Assembly (NCBI GenBank): GCA_020860205.1
Contig: JAJBUU010000005.1
Location: 1 to 36,813 of the forward strand
From: Oscillospiraceae bacterium
GTDB lineage: Bacteria; Bacillota; Clostridia; Oscillospirales; Oscillospiraceae
Direction of reading: 5' to 3'
Length of the DNA stretch: 36,813 nt
The translations under genes and the position numbers were made by a program. Positions 18,252 through 27,909 of this stretch are shown here, one piece after another. The notes beneath the pieces were generated by a model. That model had not been told where the DNA came from, ran no database searches, and saw nothing but the letters and a program-made list of their open reading frames with translations. Each line of letters begins with the position of its first letter. The first letter of the stretch is position 1.

Positions 18252-18878
18252 TTATGATCCTTTCTGTCCGGCGGCGGCAGTTGCCGCCTTTGCCGCACAA
18301 TGTTTTGGCCAATACCAGCGGAGCAGCGCGGCTGCGGCGCAGGCGGCGATTTGAAAAATCTCCCAGATTTGCAGCGTCAGCACGATTTGTGCCTCCGCTT
18401 CGGTTTTTCCGGGATAGCAGTCCACACCAAGTTGCACATCCGTATCCCGGATTTTGAAGACCCGGTACGCCGCCGGAGCAAGCGCGCCCAGCGCGGCGTT
18501 GAGATATCCATACAACATAACGGCGTCATATGGGTCGTCCGATGCAGCAACGATATGCAACATAAAATGATCCACGCTCAGGTTCCTGCGAAAGCGGGAG
18601 AGCGCGTCCAGCGCGATGTGCAGCAGCGCCGGGACGTCGTGTGCCGTGATCAAACGTGGGCGGGGGTGTTCCGCCGCTGCCGCGTCCGGCGGCGGTTCCC
18701 GCCGCTTCTTTTCCGGCTTCGGTTTCTTTTCTTTTTTTCCCGCTGGGAGCAATTTTATGCGCAGCGGCCCGGCCTTCAGCTTCAACGCAAGCCCGGCGGG
18801 CGCATAGGACGCATCCACGCCGACCGGGAGGATCAGGAAAAGCAAAAGCAATATCACGATAACACAAAGCGCCGTCAT
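18252..18878 (-). CDS. DUF2953 domain-containing protein
   Basis: N-terminal TM, VDHFMLHIVAASDDPYDAVMLYGYLNAALGALAP; conserved neighbourhood scpB-DUF2953-gerW. Confidence 0.8.
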   Translation of the reverse strand: MTALCVIVILLLLFLILPVGVDASYAPAGLALKLKAGPLRIKLLPAGKKEKKPKPEKKRREPPPDAAAAEHPRPRLITAHDVPALLHIALDALSRFRRNLSVDHFMLHIVAASDDPYDAVMLYGYLNAALGALAPAAYRVFKIRDTDVQLGVDCYPGKTEAEAQIVLTLQIWEIFQIAACAAAALLRWYWPKHCAAKAATAAAGQKGS

Positions 18879-19013
18879 GCCGCAGACACTCCTTTCATTC
18901 GCCGCCTTTTCGGATTCCTCGCACAAAGGTGTCGGCGGCAGCACTCTGCCAACCGCGCTTGCCGACCCCTTTCTACCCTGTCGTTTGCTGCCAAAGCAGC
19001 TTGCCGGTCTTTT

Positions 19014-19619
19014 TTACGCTTCGCCCGCTGCGCCATCTTCGGTTTCTGCCGCAGCGGACTGCAGGGCTTCAATTTGATTTTGCAGCGCGATGATGCCCTC
19101 GTCCGTGTCGGTATCCGGCAGCGGCGGCAGCTCCTCCAGGCTGGACAGGTTCATGGTCCGCAGAAAAATCTCTCCGGTGCCATAGAGGATCGGACGCCCC
19201 GGTACCTCCAGCCGGCCGCACGGCTCGATCAGGCCGCGTTCCGCCAGCACGCCGACGGTATAGGCGCTGTCCACGCCGCGTATCTGGTCGATGTAAGTCC
19301 GCGTGACGGGCTGGAAATAAGCCACGATGGCCAGTACCTCCAGCGCAGACGCGGAAAGGCGCGGCGGCCGGCGCTGCTCCAGCGCACGGGCGACGGTCTG
19401 TGCGTACTCCGGCGCCGAACAGAGCTGCAGCTTCTCCCCAAGCAGGAGCAGACGGATCCCGCTCTCCGCGGCGCTGCATCGCCGCTCCAGTGCAGACGCT
19501 GCGACAAAGACTTCCTCCACCGTCACGCCAAGCACCTTTGCAATGCGCTCCGCCGCCACCGGTTCGCCAGAGGCAAACAGCACGGCCTCCAGCGCCGCCA
19601 TAATCTCAGTTTGTTCCAT
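19014..19619 (-). CDS. scpB: Segregation and condensation protein B
   Basis: MEQTEIMAALEAVLFASGEPVAAERIAKVLG, ALEVLAIVAYFQPVTRTYIDQIRGVDS, RPILYGTGEIFLRTMNL. Confidence 0.93.
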   Translation of the reverse strand: MEQTEIMAALEAVLFASGEPVAAERIAKVLGVTVEEVFVAASALERRCSAAESGIRLLLLGEKLQLCSAPEYAQTVARALEQRRPPRLSASALEVLAIVAYFQPVTRTYIDQIRGVDSAYTVGVLAERGLIEPCGRLEVPGRPILYGTGEIFLRTMNLSSLEELPPLPDTDTDEGIIALQNQIEALQSAAAETEDGAAGEA

Positions 19620-19746
19620 AACCCTGCTCCCTATTCCGTTCCCCGACAAAGCGGATGCGCGGACGCGGGAGCCTCTTCGCCCCCCATTTTGTGCTGTGGC
19701 TTTTCGCGGATGATCCGGCGATTCGTTTCCAACGTTTATTCTATCA

Positions 19747-19776
19747 ATCATACTATATGTGTTCCTTTTATGTCAA
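19747..19776 (-). promoter_or_regulatory. Sigma-A promoter upstream of scpB
   Basis: Minus strand TTGACA-N18-TATGAT. Confidence 0.6.
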
Positions 19777-19856
19777 CAATTTTAGGGTACTTTCGTATAA
19801 ATTTTTTGTTCCCCACGCGGCGATGGTGGCGGGAGGACGCAGTCCATGATACGCAA

Positions 19857-19889
19857 AACTCCCGCGAAGCCGATAGCTTCGCGGGAGTT
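19857..19889 (-). terminator. Intrinsic terminator at the end of the dcw cluster (after murG)
   Basis: AACTCCCGCGAAGC-CGATA-GCTTCGCGGGAGTT perfect 14-bp stem; minus-strand read continues TTGCG after the T-rich arm. Confidence 0.75.
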
Positions 19890-19896
19890 CAGGACA

Positions 19897-21018
19897 TCAG
19901 GGCACATAGCCCAAAATCAAGTTCACAATACGCTCCAGCGCATCTGGGACAGCGCTGGAACGCATGGCTGCGGACATCTCCGCGCGCTGCTCCGCTGCAC
20001 AGAGCAGCGCCTGTGCCGCAGCATAGAGCGACGCGGCGTCAAACTCGCCTTCCAGCAGCACCTTTGCCGCGCCAAGACGCTCCAACAGGCGGGCGTTTTT
20101 TTCCTGATGGTGTCCCGTCACATTCGGGGACGGAACCAGCAGCGCCGGTTTGCCCAATGCGGCCAGCTCTCCCAGCGTGGAGGCTCCGCTGCGGCACATG
20201 ACAAGGTCAGCGGCAGCCATGACCTCCGGCATATTAAAGATATACTCCCGCAAATCCACGTTTTGACCGTGCAGCGCCGCGCCGCAGACCGACTCCGCCG
20301 CCGCACACAGCGTGGAATAATAACGCCGCCCGGCGGAATGAACGAGAAAAAAGTCCCCGTTTTGCAGCGTGGACCGCATAAATTCCGGCATCAGCCCGTT
20401 GATGTGTCCGCTGCCAAGACTTCCCCAGACGGAAACAAGCAGCGGCATCCCGTCCGGAATACCGAGCTTCGCCCGCGCCGCCGCGCCGTCCGTATCCAGA
20501 AATTCCGTCCGCACCGGAGTTCCGGTATAAACCGTATGCGCGCCATGCGGGCAGGCCTCCGCAGCGGCGGCAAATCCGAGCATCACGCAGTCCACCATGC
20601 GTGCGAGCAGCTTTGTCGTCAGACCCGGTACAGCGTTGGATTCATGAATCAGCGTCGGAATACCCATGCCGTGCGCCGCACGCAGCACCGGATAACAGAC
20701 GTAGCCGCCGGTACCGATCACCACATCCGGGTGAAACTCCGCAAGTATCTGTTTTGCAGCCGGAACGCTGTGCAACAGGTGCTGCACCGTATGTACATTG
20801 TGTTCCAGACCGGAGAGCGACAGGCTGCGGCTCAGTCCGCTGATTTCAATCGCGCGGATCTCGTAGCCCTCGCGCGGCACCAGCTCCATCTCCATCATGC
20901 CCTGCGCGCCGATAAACAGAAATTCCGACTCCGGCAAAATCTGCTTCAGCCGTCCCGCGACGCCGATGGCCGGATTGATGTGTCCTGCGGTGCCGCCGCA
21001 GGTAAAGAGAAATCTCAT
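19897..21018 (-). CDS. murG: UDP-N-acetylglucosamine--N-acetylmuramyl-(pentapeptide) pyrophosphoryl-undecaprenol GlcNAc transferase
   Basis: MRFLFTCGGTAGHINPAIGVAGRL, GTGGYVCYPVLRAA, HESNAVPGLTTKLLA, MCRSGASTLGELAALGKPALLVPSPN. Confidence 0.96.
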   Translation of the reverse strand: MRFLFTCGGTAGHINPAIGVAGRLKQILPESEFLFIGAQGMMEMELVPREGYEIRAIEISGLSRSLSLSGLEHNVHTVQHLLHSVPAAKQILAEFHPDVVIGTGGYVCYPVLRAAHGMGIPTLIHESNAVPGLTTKLLARMVDCVMLGFAAAAEACPHGAHTVYTGTPVRTEFLDTDGAAARAKLGIPDGMPLLVSVWGSLGSGHINGLMPEFMRSTLQNGDFFLVHSAGRRYYSTLCAAAESVCGAALHGQNVDLREYIFNMPEVMAAADLVMCRSGASTLGELAALGKPALLVPSPNVTGHHQEKNARLLERLGAAKVLLEGEFDAASLYAAAQALLCAAEQRAEMSAAMRSSAVPDALERIVNLILGYVP

Positions 21019-22214
21019 GTCTGCGCTCCTTCCCTGACGGCGCTTTCCGTCTTTTTCCCACGCTCCCGGACAAATTTCTTTTCCGGAATGTCCCGCGAAA
21101 TGGACAGGATAATGCCCATCTCCGCAAGCTGTAGCCAAAGCGCAGTTCCGCCATAAGAGAAAAACGGCAGCGAGATACCGGTGCAGGGCAGCAGATTTGT
21201 CACGACGCCGACATTCAGGATCACCTGAAACGCCAGAAGCGCGGTGAAGCCCGCGCAGACAAGAAAGCTGTAACGATCCCGGCAATGCATCGCCAGATAA
21301 AATCCCCGGATGATCAGCAGCGCAAAGAGCAGCAGGATCAGCGACGCACCGATAAATCCCAGCTCCTCGCAGACGACGGAAAAGATGAAGTCGTTATGCT
21401 CCTCCGGAAGATAAAGGTACTTCTGGCGGCTGTTGCCAAGTCCAAGTCCGGTCAGGCCGCCGCTGCCGATCGCATAGAGCGACTGAACGATCTGGTAGCC
21501 GGTATCGCCGGTATCCGCAAAGGGGTCGCGCCACGCGCTGATGCGCTCGGAGGAATAGGCCAGGATGTTGATGACTACGACACCGCCCAGCAGCACGCCG
21601 CCGCCGCCCAGAATGAACCAAAACAGCCGCGTTCCACCGAGAAACATGATCGTCGCCGTGACCAGCAGGATGATGATGGAGCCTGAAAGATGCGGCTCCA
21701 AAATCAGCAGACCAACGACAAGTCCCGCCACAATGACAAAGGGCAGCACACCATAACGGAAACTGCCCATCCTGTTTTTGTAGCGGCAGACCAGCCCCGC
21801 GTCAAACAAAATCACGGCCGCTTTTGCGATTTCCGACGGCTGGAATGTGATGCCGCCGATGGTGAACCAGCGGGTCGCGCCGCCGCTGTTTTCGCCGCCG
21901 ATCAGCACCAGCGCCAGCAGCACCAGCGAAAAGAGCAGAATGATCGTGGAAAAGCGCCGATAAAAGCCGATGGGGAACCGCGAAGCCACGATCATGATCG
22001 CCACGCCGGAAACGGCAAAAAAGAGCTGACGGGTGAAATAATAGGTTGTGGACGCGCCTGCATAGTATGCGCGCGCAAAGCTGGCGGAAAGCACCATGAC
22101 GACCCCGATGGTGAGCAGCAGCAGCGTCAGCAGCAGAAACGGCACATCCATCGCCCCCCGGCGAATAGAGGAATCGCCTCTATAATCCGCAATGCGGTTG
22201 TCGGAATAGTCCAT
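21015..22214 (-). CDS. FtsW/RodA/SpoVE family lipid II polymerase
   Basis: Multi-TM; FQPSEIAKAAVILF, GNSRQKYLYLPEEHNDFIFSVVCEELGFIG, TGISLPFFSYGGTAL. Confidence 0.93.
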   Translation of the reverse strand: MDYSDNRIADYRGDSSIRRGAMDVPFLLLTLLLLTIGVVMVLSASFARAYYAGASTTYYFTRQLFFAVSGVAIMIVASRFPIGFYRRFSTIILLFSLVLLALVLIGGENSGGATRWFTIGGITFQPSEIAKAAVILFDAGLVCRYKNRMGSFRYGVLPFVIVAGLVVGLLILEPHLSGSIIILLVTATIMFLGGTRLFWFILGGGGVLLGGVVVINILAYSSERISAWRDPFADTGDTGYQIVQSLYAIGSGGLTGLGLGNSRQKYLYLPEEHNDFIFSVVCEELGFIGASLILLLFALLIIRGFYLAMHCRDRYSFLVCAGFTALLAFQVILNVGVVTNLLPCTGISLPFFSYGGTALWLQLAEMGIILSISRDIPEKKFVRERGKKTESAVREGAQT

Positions 22215-22238
22215 ATCGTACCTCCCAGCCTACCGGAC

Positions 22239-23267
22239 TTAAAAGCGCCCGCTCACACCGAAAAATGAAATCAGCGCAAACACAGCGGAAACGCAGGTGA
22301 ACAGGGCGAACAGTTCCTTTTCCTTCCACTTTTTTCCGCTCCATCCGCCCATCTCCAAATGATGGTGCAGCGGCGCCATGCGGAAAACGCGCCTGCCGTG
22401 ACTGAGCTTGAAATATGTCACCTGAATGATGTCGGAGAGCGTTTCCGCAAGGAACACGATGCCAAGCGTAATTAAAACCAGCGGCATATCATAGGCAAAC
22501 GCCGTGGCGACCACCGCGCCGCCGAGAAACAGGCTGCCCGTATCGCCCATAAAGATTTTTGCAGGATTAAAATTATAAAGCAGGAAGCCGAAAAGCGCCC
22601 CTGTCAGCGCGCTGGAAAAGATGCCAAGTCCAAGATATTCCTGTCCCCAGCGAAAGCAGAGCGCCGTATAGCACACAAACACCGGCAAGCTGGTCCCGGC
22701 GGCGAGGCCATCCACCCCGTCCGTGATATTCACCGCGTTCACCGTACCGACAATGACGAACGCAGCCAACACAACGTACAAAATTTCGTTGACCGGGAAC
22801 GTAATGTTCCAAAACGGCAAATATACGTCGATGCAGCCCTGCACGTCGCTGACGTGCAGCATTCCGAAGCGCCGCAGCAGATAGATGAACGCCACGGCAA
22901 CGGCAAGCTGCAACAGAAATTTTTGCGCGGCGGTCAGCCCCGTGTTCTGTTTGTGCTTCAGCTTTTCAAAATCGTCCAGAAAGCCGATCGCGCCATAAAT
23001 CAGAGAAAAGACCAGGACAAACGCGCATTTCCACTCCCCCGCCTGAAACTGTTCCCATCCAAGCGCCAGACAGGCGGCTGTGACAGCCAAAATAAACATC
23101 AGTCCGCCCATTGTCGGCGTACCCGCCTTGCTCTGGTGCCACGTGGGGCCGTTTTCCTTGATGGACTGCCCTGCCTTAATCCTGCGCAGGAACGGCACCA
23201 GCAACGCGCCGATGGCGGCTGAAAGAATAAAGCCCATAACGAAAGCAAGGATCAGCTTTGTATTCAT
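22239..23267 (-). CDS. mraY: Phospho-N-acetylmuramoyl-pentapeptide-transferase
   Basis: GPTWHQSKAGTPTMGGLMFI, NAVNITDGVDGLAAG, FMGDTGSLFLGGAV, RMAPLHHHLEMGGW. Confidence 0.97.
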   Translation of the reverse strand: MNTKLILAFVMGFILSAAIGALLVPFLRRIKAGQSIKENGPTWHQSKAGTPTMGGLMFILAVTAACLALGWEQFQAGEWKCAFVLVFSLIYGAIGFLDDFEKLKHKQNTGLTAAQKFLLQLAVAVAFIYLLRRFGMLHVSDVQGCIDVYLPFWNITFPVNEILYVVLAAFVIVGTVNAVNITDGVDGLAAGTSLPVFVCYTALCFRWGQEYLGLGIFSSALTGALFGFLLYNFNPAKIFMGDTGSLFLGGAVVATAFAYDMPLVLITLGIVFLAETLSDIIQVTYFKLSHGRRVFRMAPLHHHLEMGGWSGKKWKEKELFALFTCVSAVFALISFFGVSGRF

Positions 23268-24727
23268 TCTGTTTCTTTCCTTTTCTTTTGTAATTCCGCC
23301 ACGATTTCCCGTTCGTCCATCGGATACTTTACATGTCCGACCTCCTGATAGGTCTCATGCCCTTTCCCCGCCAGAACGATCACATCTCCGGCGCGGTGGC
23401 GCTTTATCGCGTAAGCGATCGCCGCGCGGCGATCTGGAATCACGGTATAGCGGCGTTTTTTCACCGTTACGCCGCCGAGAATGTCGCGGATGATTGCCTC
23501 CGGCTCCTCCGTGCGCGGATTATCCGATGTGATGATGGAAAAATCCGCGAGTCTGGTTGCAATCTCGCCCATGATGGGACGCTTTTGGCGGTCACGGTCT
23601 CCGCCGCAGCCAAACAGGGCCACGAGACGGCGCGGTTTGCTCTCGCGCACGGTTTTCAGCACGTTTTCCAATGCGTCCGGCGTATGGGCATAGTCGATCA
23701 GGATCGTATAATCCCCGTCCGTTGGCACCGGCTCCATCCGTCCTTTCACGCCCTTTGCGCTGCGCAGCGCCGCTGCCGCGGCATTCAGTCCGACGCCAAG
23801 CTGCATACAGCAGCTCAGCACATCCAGCGCGTTGTAAACGGAAAAGCGTCCGGGGACCGCCAGTTCCACGCGCGCGATTTCGCCCAGCGTGACGGCGCAG
23901 AAGCGCACCCGCTCCGGCAGCAGTTGGATGTCCTTTGCCACAAGCGAGGCCGCGTCAGAACGGATGGAATAGGTCCGCACGGGAATTTGCATCCGCGACA
24001 GAAAATACGGCGTCCACGCATCGTCCAGATTGACCACCGCCGCGTCGCACTGGGCAAACAGCTTTGCCTTTTCGGCGGCATAGTTTTCCATCGTCCCATG
24101 AAAATCCAGATGATCCTCCGTCAGATTGGTGAACACGCCCACGGCAAAATGCAGCCCCGCTGTCCGTCCCTCCGCCAGCGCATGGGAGGAAACCTCCATG
24201 ACAACGTGCGTACAGCCCGCGTCCGCCATTTCCCGAAACAGCCGATGCAGCTCGTAGCTCTCCGGCGTGGTGCGCTCGCTCGGCAGCGTTTTAGCGCCGA
24301 TCATGTTGCCGTTCGTACCGATCAGGCCGACCTTTGCGCCCGGCTCCAGCGTCTGCTCCAAAACGTGCTTGATGAGCAGCGTGGAGGTGGTCTTGCCGTT
24401 TGTCCCGGTCACGCCGATCAGGGTCATGCGTTCCGTCGGATGTCCAAAAAATGCGGCGGACACAGCCGCAAGCGCGGCGCGCGAGTCCGCAACGCACACG
24501 CATGGAATATCCGCCTGCTCCGGCGGCGTCTGGCACAGCACCGCGGCCGCGCCGCGCGCGGCGGCGTCCGCGATATAGCGGTGTCCGTCGGTCTGATAAC
24601 CGACCACCGCGACGAACAGGTCGCCCGGCTGTGTGTTCCGGGAATCATAGCTGATGCCGCTGATCTCCAGCTCCGGCACGGCGGCATCCCGCACCGCCAC
24701 GCCGCGGAGCAGCTCTTTCAAATTCAT
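23264..24727 (-). CDS. murE: UDP-N-acetylmuramoyl-L-alanyl-D-glutamate--2,6-diaminopimelate ligase
   Basis: ISYDSRNTQPGDLFVAVVGYQTDGH, GVTGTNGKTTSTLLIKH, TSDNPRTEEPEAII (DNPR motif of DAP-adding MurE). Confidence 0.95.
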   Translation of the reverse strand: MNLKELLRGVAVRDAAVPELEISGISYDSRNTQPGDLFVAVVGYQTDGHRYIADAAARGAAAVLCQTPPEQADIPCVCVADSRAALAAVSAAFFGHPTERMTLIGVTGTNGKTTSTLLIKHVLEQTLEPGAKVGLIGTNGNMIGAKTLPSERTTPESYELHRLFREMADAGCTHVVMEVSSHALAEGRTAGLHFAVGVFTNLTEDHLDFHGTMENYAAEKAKLFAQCDAAVVNLDDAWTPYFLSRMQIPVRTYSIRSDAASLVAKDIQLLPERVRFCAVTLGEIARVELAVPGRFSVYNALDVLSCCMQLGVGLNAAAAALRSAKGVKGRMEPVPTDGDYTILIDYAHTPDALENVLKTVRESKPRRLVALFGCGGDRDRQKRPIMGEIATRLADFSIITSDNPRTEEPEAIIRDILGGVTVKKRRYTVIPDRRAAIAYAIKRHRAGDVIVLAGKGHETYQEVGHVKYPMDEREIVAELQKKRKETE

Positions 24728-24776
24728 TCCGTTCCCCTCCTTTCGCGCGCAGCGCTCCCCTTTCCGAAACGCTGCA

Positions 24777-27077
24777 TCAGGCGATCGCGTTGGTACTGGC
24801 GTCTGTATTTGAGAGCGTGACCTTGATGACCGTACCGTAGTCCACGAACGTCCCCGCCTCGATGCTCTGCTGCGTGATAATGGCGTTTTGGATATTTGCG
24901 GCGTTGGCATAATCCGTGTTGATGTACAGTGCGACCCAGCCCATCCGTTCTCGTGCGATTTCATAAGTCAGTCCGGTCAGGTCCGGCACTTCCTCCTGCT
25001 CCTCCGGAATCTCGCTGTCCGCGTAAAGCAGGATCTGGCTCCCCGCCGCCACAACGGCATTCGCCGCCGGAAGCTGCGCCGTGATACTCCCGCCGCTGCC
25101 GATAACCCTGCTGGTAAAGCCCTGCGCAGTCAGCGTCTGTTCCGCTTCCTCCAGCGAAAGTCCCACGAGGTTCGGCACACTGTGATCCATGTTCTCCGCT
25201 TCGTCCTCGCTGTAAACAGCCTCTACGCCCAAATAGGGCAGAATATCCGCCATCATATTCGCCACAGTCGGTGCGCCCATGTTGCCGCCGGAAACCGCCA
25301 CGCCGGTATCGGAGCTGGGATTTTTCAGCAGCACCAGAATGCAGATCTCCGGGTCGTCCGCAGGCGCAAAGCCGATGAACGAGACGATATACTTTTTCGC
25401 ACCCGTCGCGGCTTCGGTCACAGTGTCTGTGGAGGTGCCGGTCTTGCCGCCGATACGGTAGCCGCTGACATAGGCGTTTTTGCCGGTGCCCTCTGTGGAA
25501 TCGCTGACGACCTGCTCCAAAATGCCGCGCATGATCTCGCTGGTTTCCTCGCTGATGACCTGCCGGATCACGGTCGGCTCTTTTTGCAGCACGGTGTTCC
25601 CCTCGCTGTCCGTGACCTGCTTCACCAGATACGGCTGCATCAGATAGCCGCCGTTGACCACGGCGCACATCGCCCGGATGAGCTGGAGCGGCGTGATGTT
25701 GAAGGTCTGACCGAAGGAGGCCGCCGCAAGCTGGGTCTGGTTATAGGGGTTACAGAACAGCTCGCTGTCCCACCACAGGCTTCCGGCCTCGCCGGATAGC
25801 TCGATGCCCGTTTTTTCGTTCAGGCCAAAGGCGTCCACATATTCATAAAACTTTTCCGCGCCCACGAGCTGGGCGATCTGCATCAGCGCCACGTTGCAGG
25901 AGTGCTGCAAGCACTGTGTCAGCGTCTGCATCCCGTGGCCGGTCAGCAGCCAGCAATGGCGTCCCTCGTCGGTATCGCCCGCCACCTTCCAGACACCGCC
26001 GCAATAGAATGTGGAATCCGCCGTCACAACGCCCTCCTGCAGCGCCATCGCCATTGTGATGGGCTTGAAGGTGGAACCCGGCTCATACATATCCTCCACG
26101 GCGTTATTGTGCCACTGTGCCTGCTGCGCTGCGGTCAGCAGTGCGGACTTTTCCTCCTCCGTCTCCGCAGCGTCGATCTCCGCCTGCGTTTCCTCGCTGA
26201 CAGCCTGATAATCGTTCAAATCGAAGTTGCCAAGCGATACCATGCCGAGAATTTCCCCGGTGTTCACATCCATTGCGATAGCCGCCGCGCCGTCCTGCAC
26301 ACCATAGTCGTCCACCGCCTGTTGCAGGTGCTTTTCCATGTAATATTGTATGGTCGTGTCGATGGTCAGCGTAACATCGCAGCCATCCTCCGCGTCGTAA
26401 TAGTCCTCAAATTTTGTATAAAGCATATCGGTACCGTAGGCATTCTTTGCGCGCACCACACGCCCTGCGGTCCCGGTCAGCTCGTCGTCCAGTTGCAGCT
26501 CGATGCCGGCGAGTCCGGTGTTTTCATATCCGACAAAGCCGATGACATGGCTGGCAAGCGTACTATATGGATAATAACGCTTGGAGTCCGTTTCAATTTT
26601 CACGCCCTTGAGGTCGTATTCGTTCTTAAACTCCCGCACCTGATCCGCAACGTCCTGCTCCACGCGGCGTGCCACGACCTGATACCATGAATCGGTTTCT
26701 CCGGTCCTTTCCAGAATTTCGCCATAGTCCACGTCCAGTATCTCGGAGAGGTTCTGCGCGATGAACACGGGGTCCTCGTCGTACATGATGATCTCGATGG
26801 GGGAAATATAAATCGTGTCCACCGTGGCGCTCATCGCCAGTATCTTGCCGTTGCGGTCATAAATCGTACCGCGCCCGGAATCTACCGTGGTGGAGCGCAC
26901 CTGCTGGGTGATCGCCTCGGATTCATAAAGGTCGTGCTGCGTGATCTGTATCTGATAGAGCTTTGCAATCAAAACGCCGAAAGCGACAATGCCGCACACA
27001 ACTAAAAGGAACAGTGCGCGGCGGAGCATTCTTCTGTTTGGCTGATTGCCGCCATGCGGCCTTGTCTGGTTTGGCAT
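24777..27077 (-). CDS. Class B penicillin-binding protein with C-terminal PASTA domains (SpoVD/PBP2-like)
   Basis: N-terminal TM, transpeptidase motifs STFK, KTG (GGKTGTSTDT), PASTA-like VPNLVGLSLEEAEQTLTAQGF and VPDLTGLTYEIARERM. Confidence 0.93.
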   Translation of the reverse strand: MPNQTRPHGGNQPNRRMLRRALFLLVVCGIVAFGVLIAKLYQIQITQHDLYESEAITQQVRSTTVDSGRGTIYDRNGKILAMSATVDTIYISPIEIIMYDEDPVFIAQNLSEILDVDYGEILERTGETDSWYQVVARRVEQDVADQVREFKNEYDLKGVKIETDSKRYYPYSTLASHVIGFVGYENTGLAGIELQLDDELTGTAGRVVRAKNAYGTDMLYTKFEDYYDAEDGCDVTLTIDTTIQYYMEKHLQQAVDDYGVQDGAAAIAMDVNTGEILGMVSLGNFDLNDYQAVSEETQAEIDAAETEEEKSALLTAAQQAQWHNNAVEDMYEPGSTFKPITMAMALQEGVVTADSTFYCGGVWKVAGDTDEGRHCWLLTGHGMQTLTQCLQHSCNVALMQIAQLVGAEKFYEYVDAFGLNEKTGIELSGEAGSLWWDSELFCNPYNQTQLAAASFGQTFNITPLQLIRAMCAVVNGGYLMQPYLVKQVTDSEGNTVLQKEPTVIRQVISEETSEIMRGILEQVVSDSTEGTGKNAYVSGYRIGGKTGTSTDTVTEAATGAKKYIVSFIGFAPADDPEICILVLLKNPSSDTGVAVSGGNMGAPTVANMMADILPYLGVEAVYSEDEAENMDHSVPNLVGLSLEEAEQTLTAQGFTSRVIGSGGSITAQLPAANAVVAAGSQILLYADSEIPEEQEEVPDLTGLTYEIARERMGWVALYINTDYANAANIQNAIITQQSIEAGTFVDYGTVIKVTLSNTDASTNAIA

Positions 27078-27177
27078 AATGCATCTCTCCCGTCGCCCGG
27101 TTGGGTCAGTGCCTGTGATGCGCTTTCCGGCGCGCCGCCCCGCAGGGTGCGCGCCGGGTCATTGTTTCATCCGAATC

Positions 27178-27747
27178 CTATTCCGCACCTGATTGAAAAT
27201 ATTCCCAAAACCCGGTGAGAAAGTCCGCCACCGTATCCACAAAGCCGCTGCGCGTTTGCGCTTCCACGACCGCCGCCCTGTCCGGTGAGGAGGTGTCGAT
27301 ATAATTGATTTGGTCGGTGCTCGGCTTCTGCATTCCAAGGGAGCTGGTGGCATACTCCTCGATCTCCGAGAGATTGAACGCACTCTCATAGGAAATGCGC
27401 AGTTTTGTCTGCTCCTCCTGCAGCGTGCCAAGCTGTTCCTCCAGCTCCACGCTGGTCGCGGAGATATTCAAAAGCTGCACCCGCGCCACGATGCCGGTCA
27501 CGAGCAAAAATGCCGCCACAAGCATCCCCATGATGGACGCCGGTTCGATGCTCTGCCTGGAGCGCGCGACCGCTTTGGCGCGCGTGCGCGTCTGCGGCCT
27601 TGTGCGGGTCTGCGGTTTGGCCGCAGGAGTTCTGGGTGCGCTGTATTCTTCCTCCCACTCCTCCGCCGCGCCGGTACGATTGAAATCATAGGCAAGGCTG
27701 CCGTAAACCGCGTTCTGTCCGTATCTGCTTCTTTCCGCTGCCGCCAT
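27178..27747 (-). CDS. FtsL/FtsB-like cell division protein
   Basis: Position between rsmH and the PBP, single TM followed by coiled coil (ISATSVELEEQLGTLQEEQTKLRISYESAFNLSEIEEYATSSLGMQKP). Confidence 0.75.
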   Translation of the reverse strand: MAAAERSRYGQNAVYGSLAYDFNRTGAAEEWEEEYSAPRTPAAKPQTRTRPQTRTRAKAVARSRQSIEPASIMGMLVAAFLLVTGIVARVQLLNISATSVELEEQLGTLQEEQTKLRISYESAFNLSEIEEYATSSLGMQKPSTDQINYIDTSSPDRAAVVEAQTRSGFVDTVADFLTGFWEYFQSGAE

Positions 27748-27909
27748 AACGACGCCGTCCTTTCTGATGCGCTGCTGCGCAAAACGCTGTGTCCTGCCGG
27801 GCATGGAAGCCCGCCTCTATTCGTTTTCAGGCTTCTCCGCATAAACCGGCGGGATCGGCTGGCGGAAACGCACCGTCAGTCGCCACAGACACATTTGTGC
27901 GGCAAAGCC

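Noticed and set aside
18300-20201. 633-aa plus-strand ORF over DUF2953/scpB/murG
   Set aside because: Arg/Gln/His-rich shadow frame spanning several real minus-strand genes, a promoter and a terminator.
23333-24820. 495-aa plus-strand ORF opposite murE
   Set aside because: Antisense shadow frame with no family resemblance.
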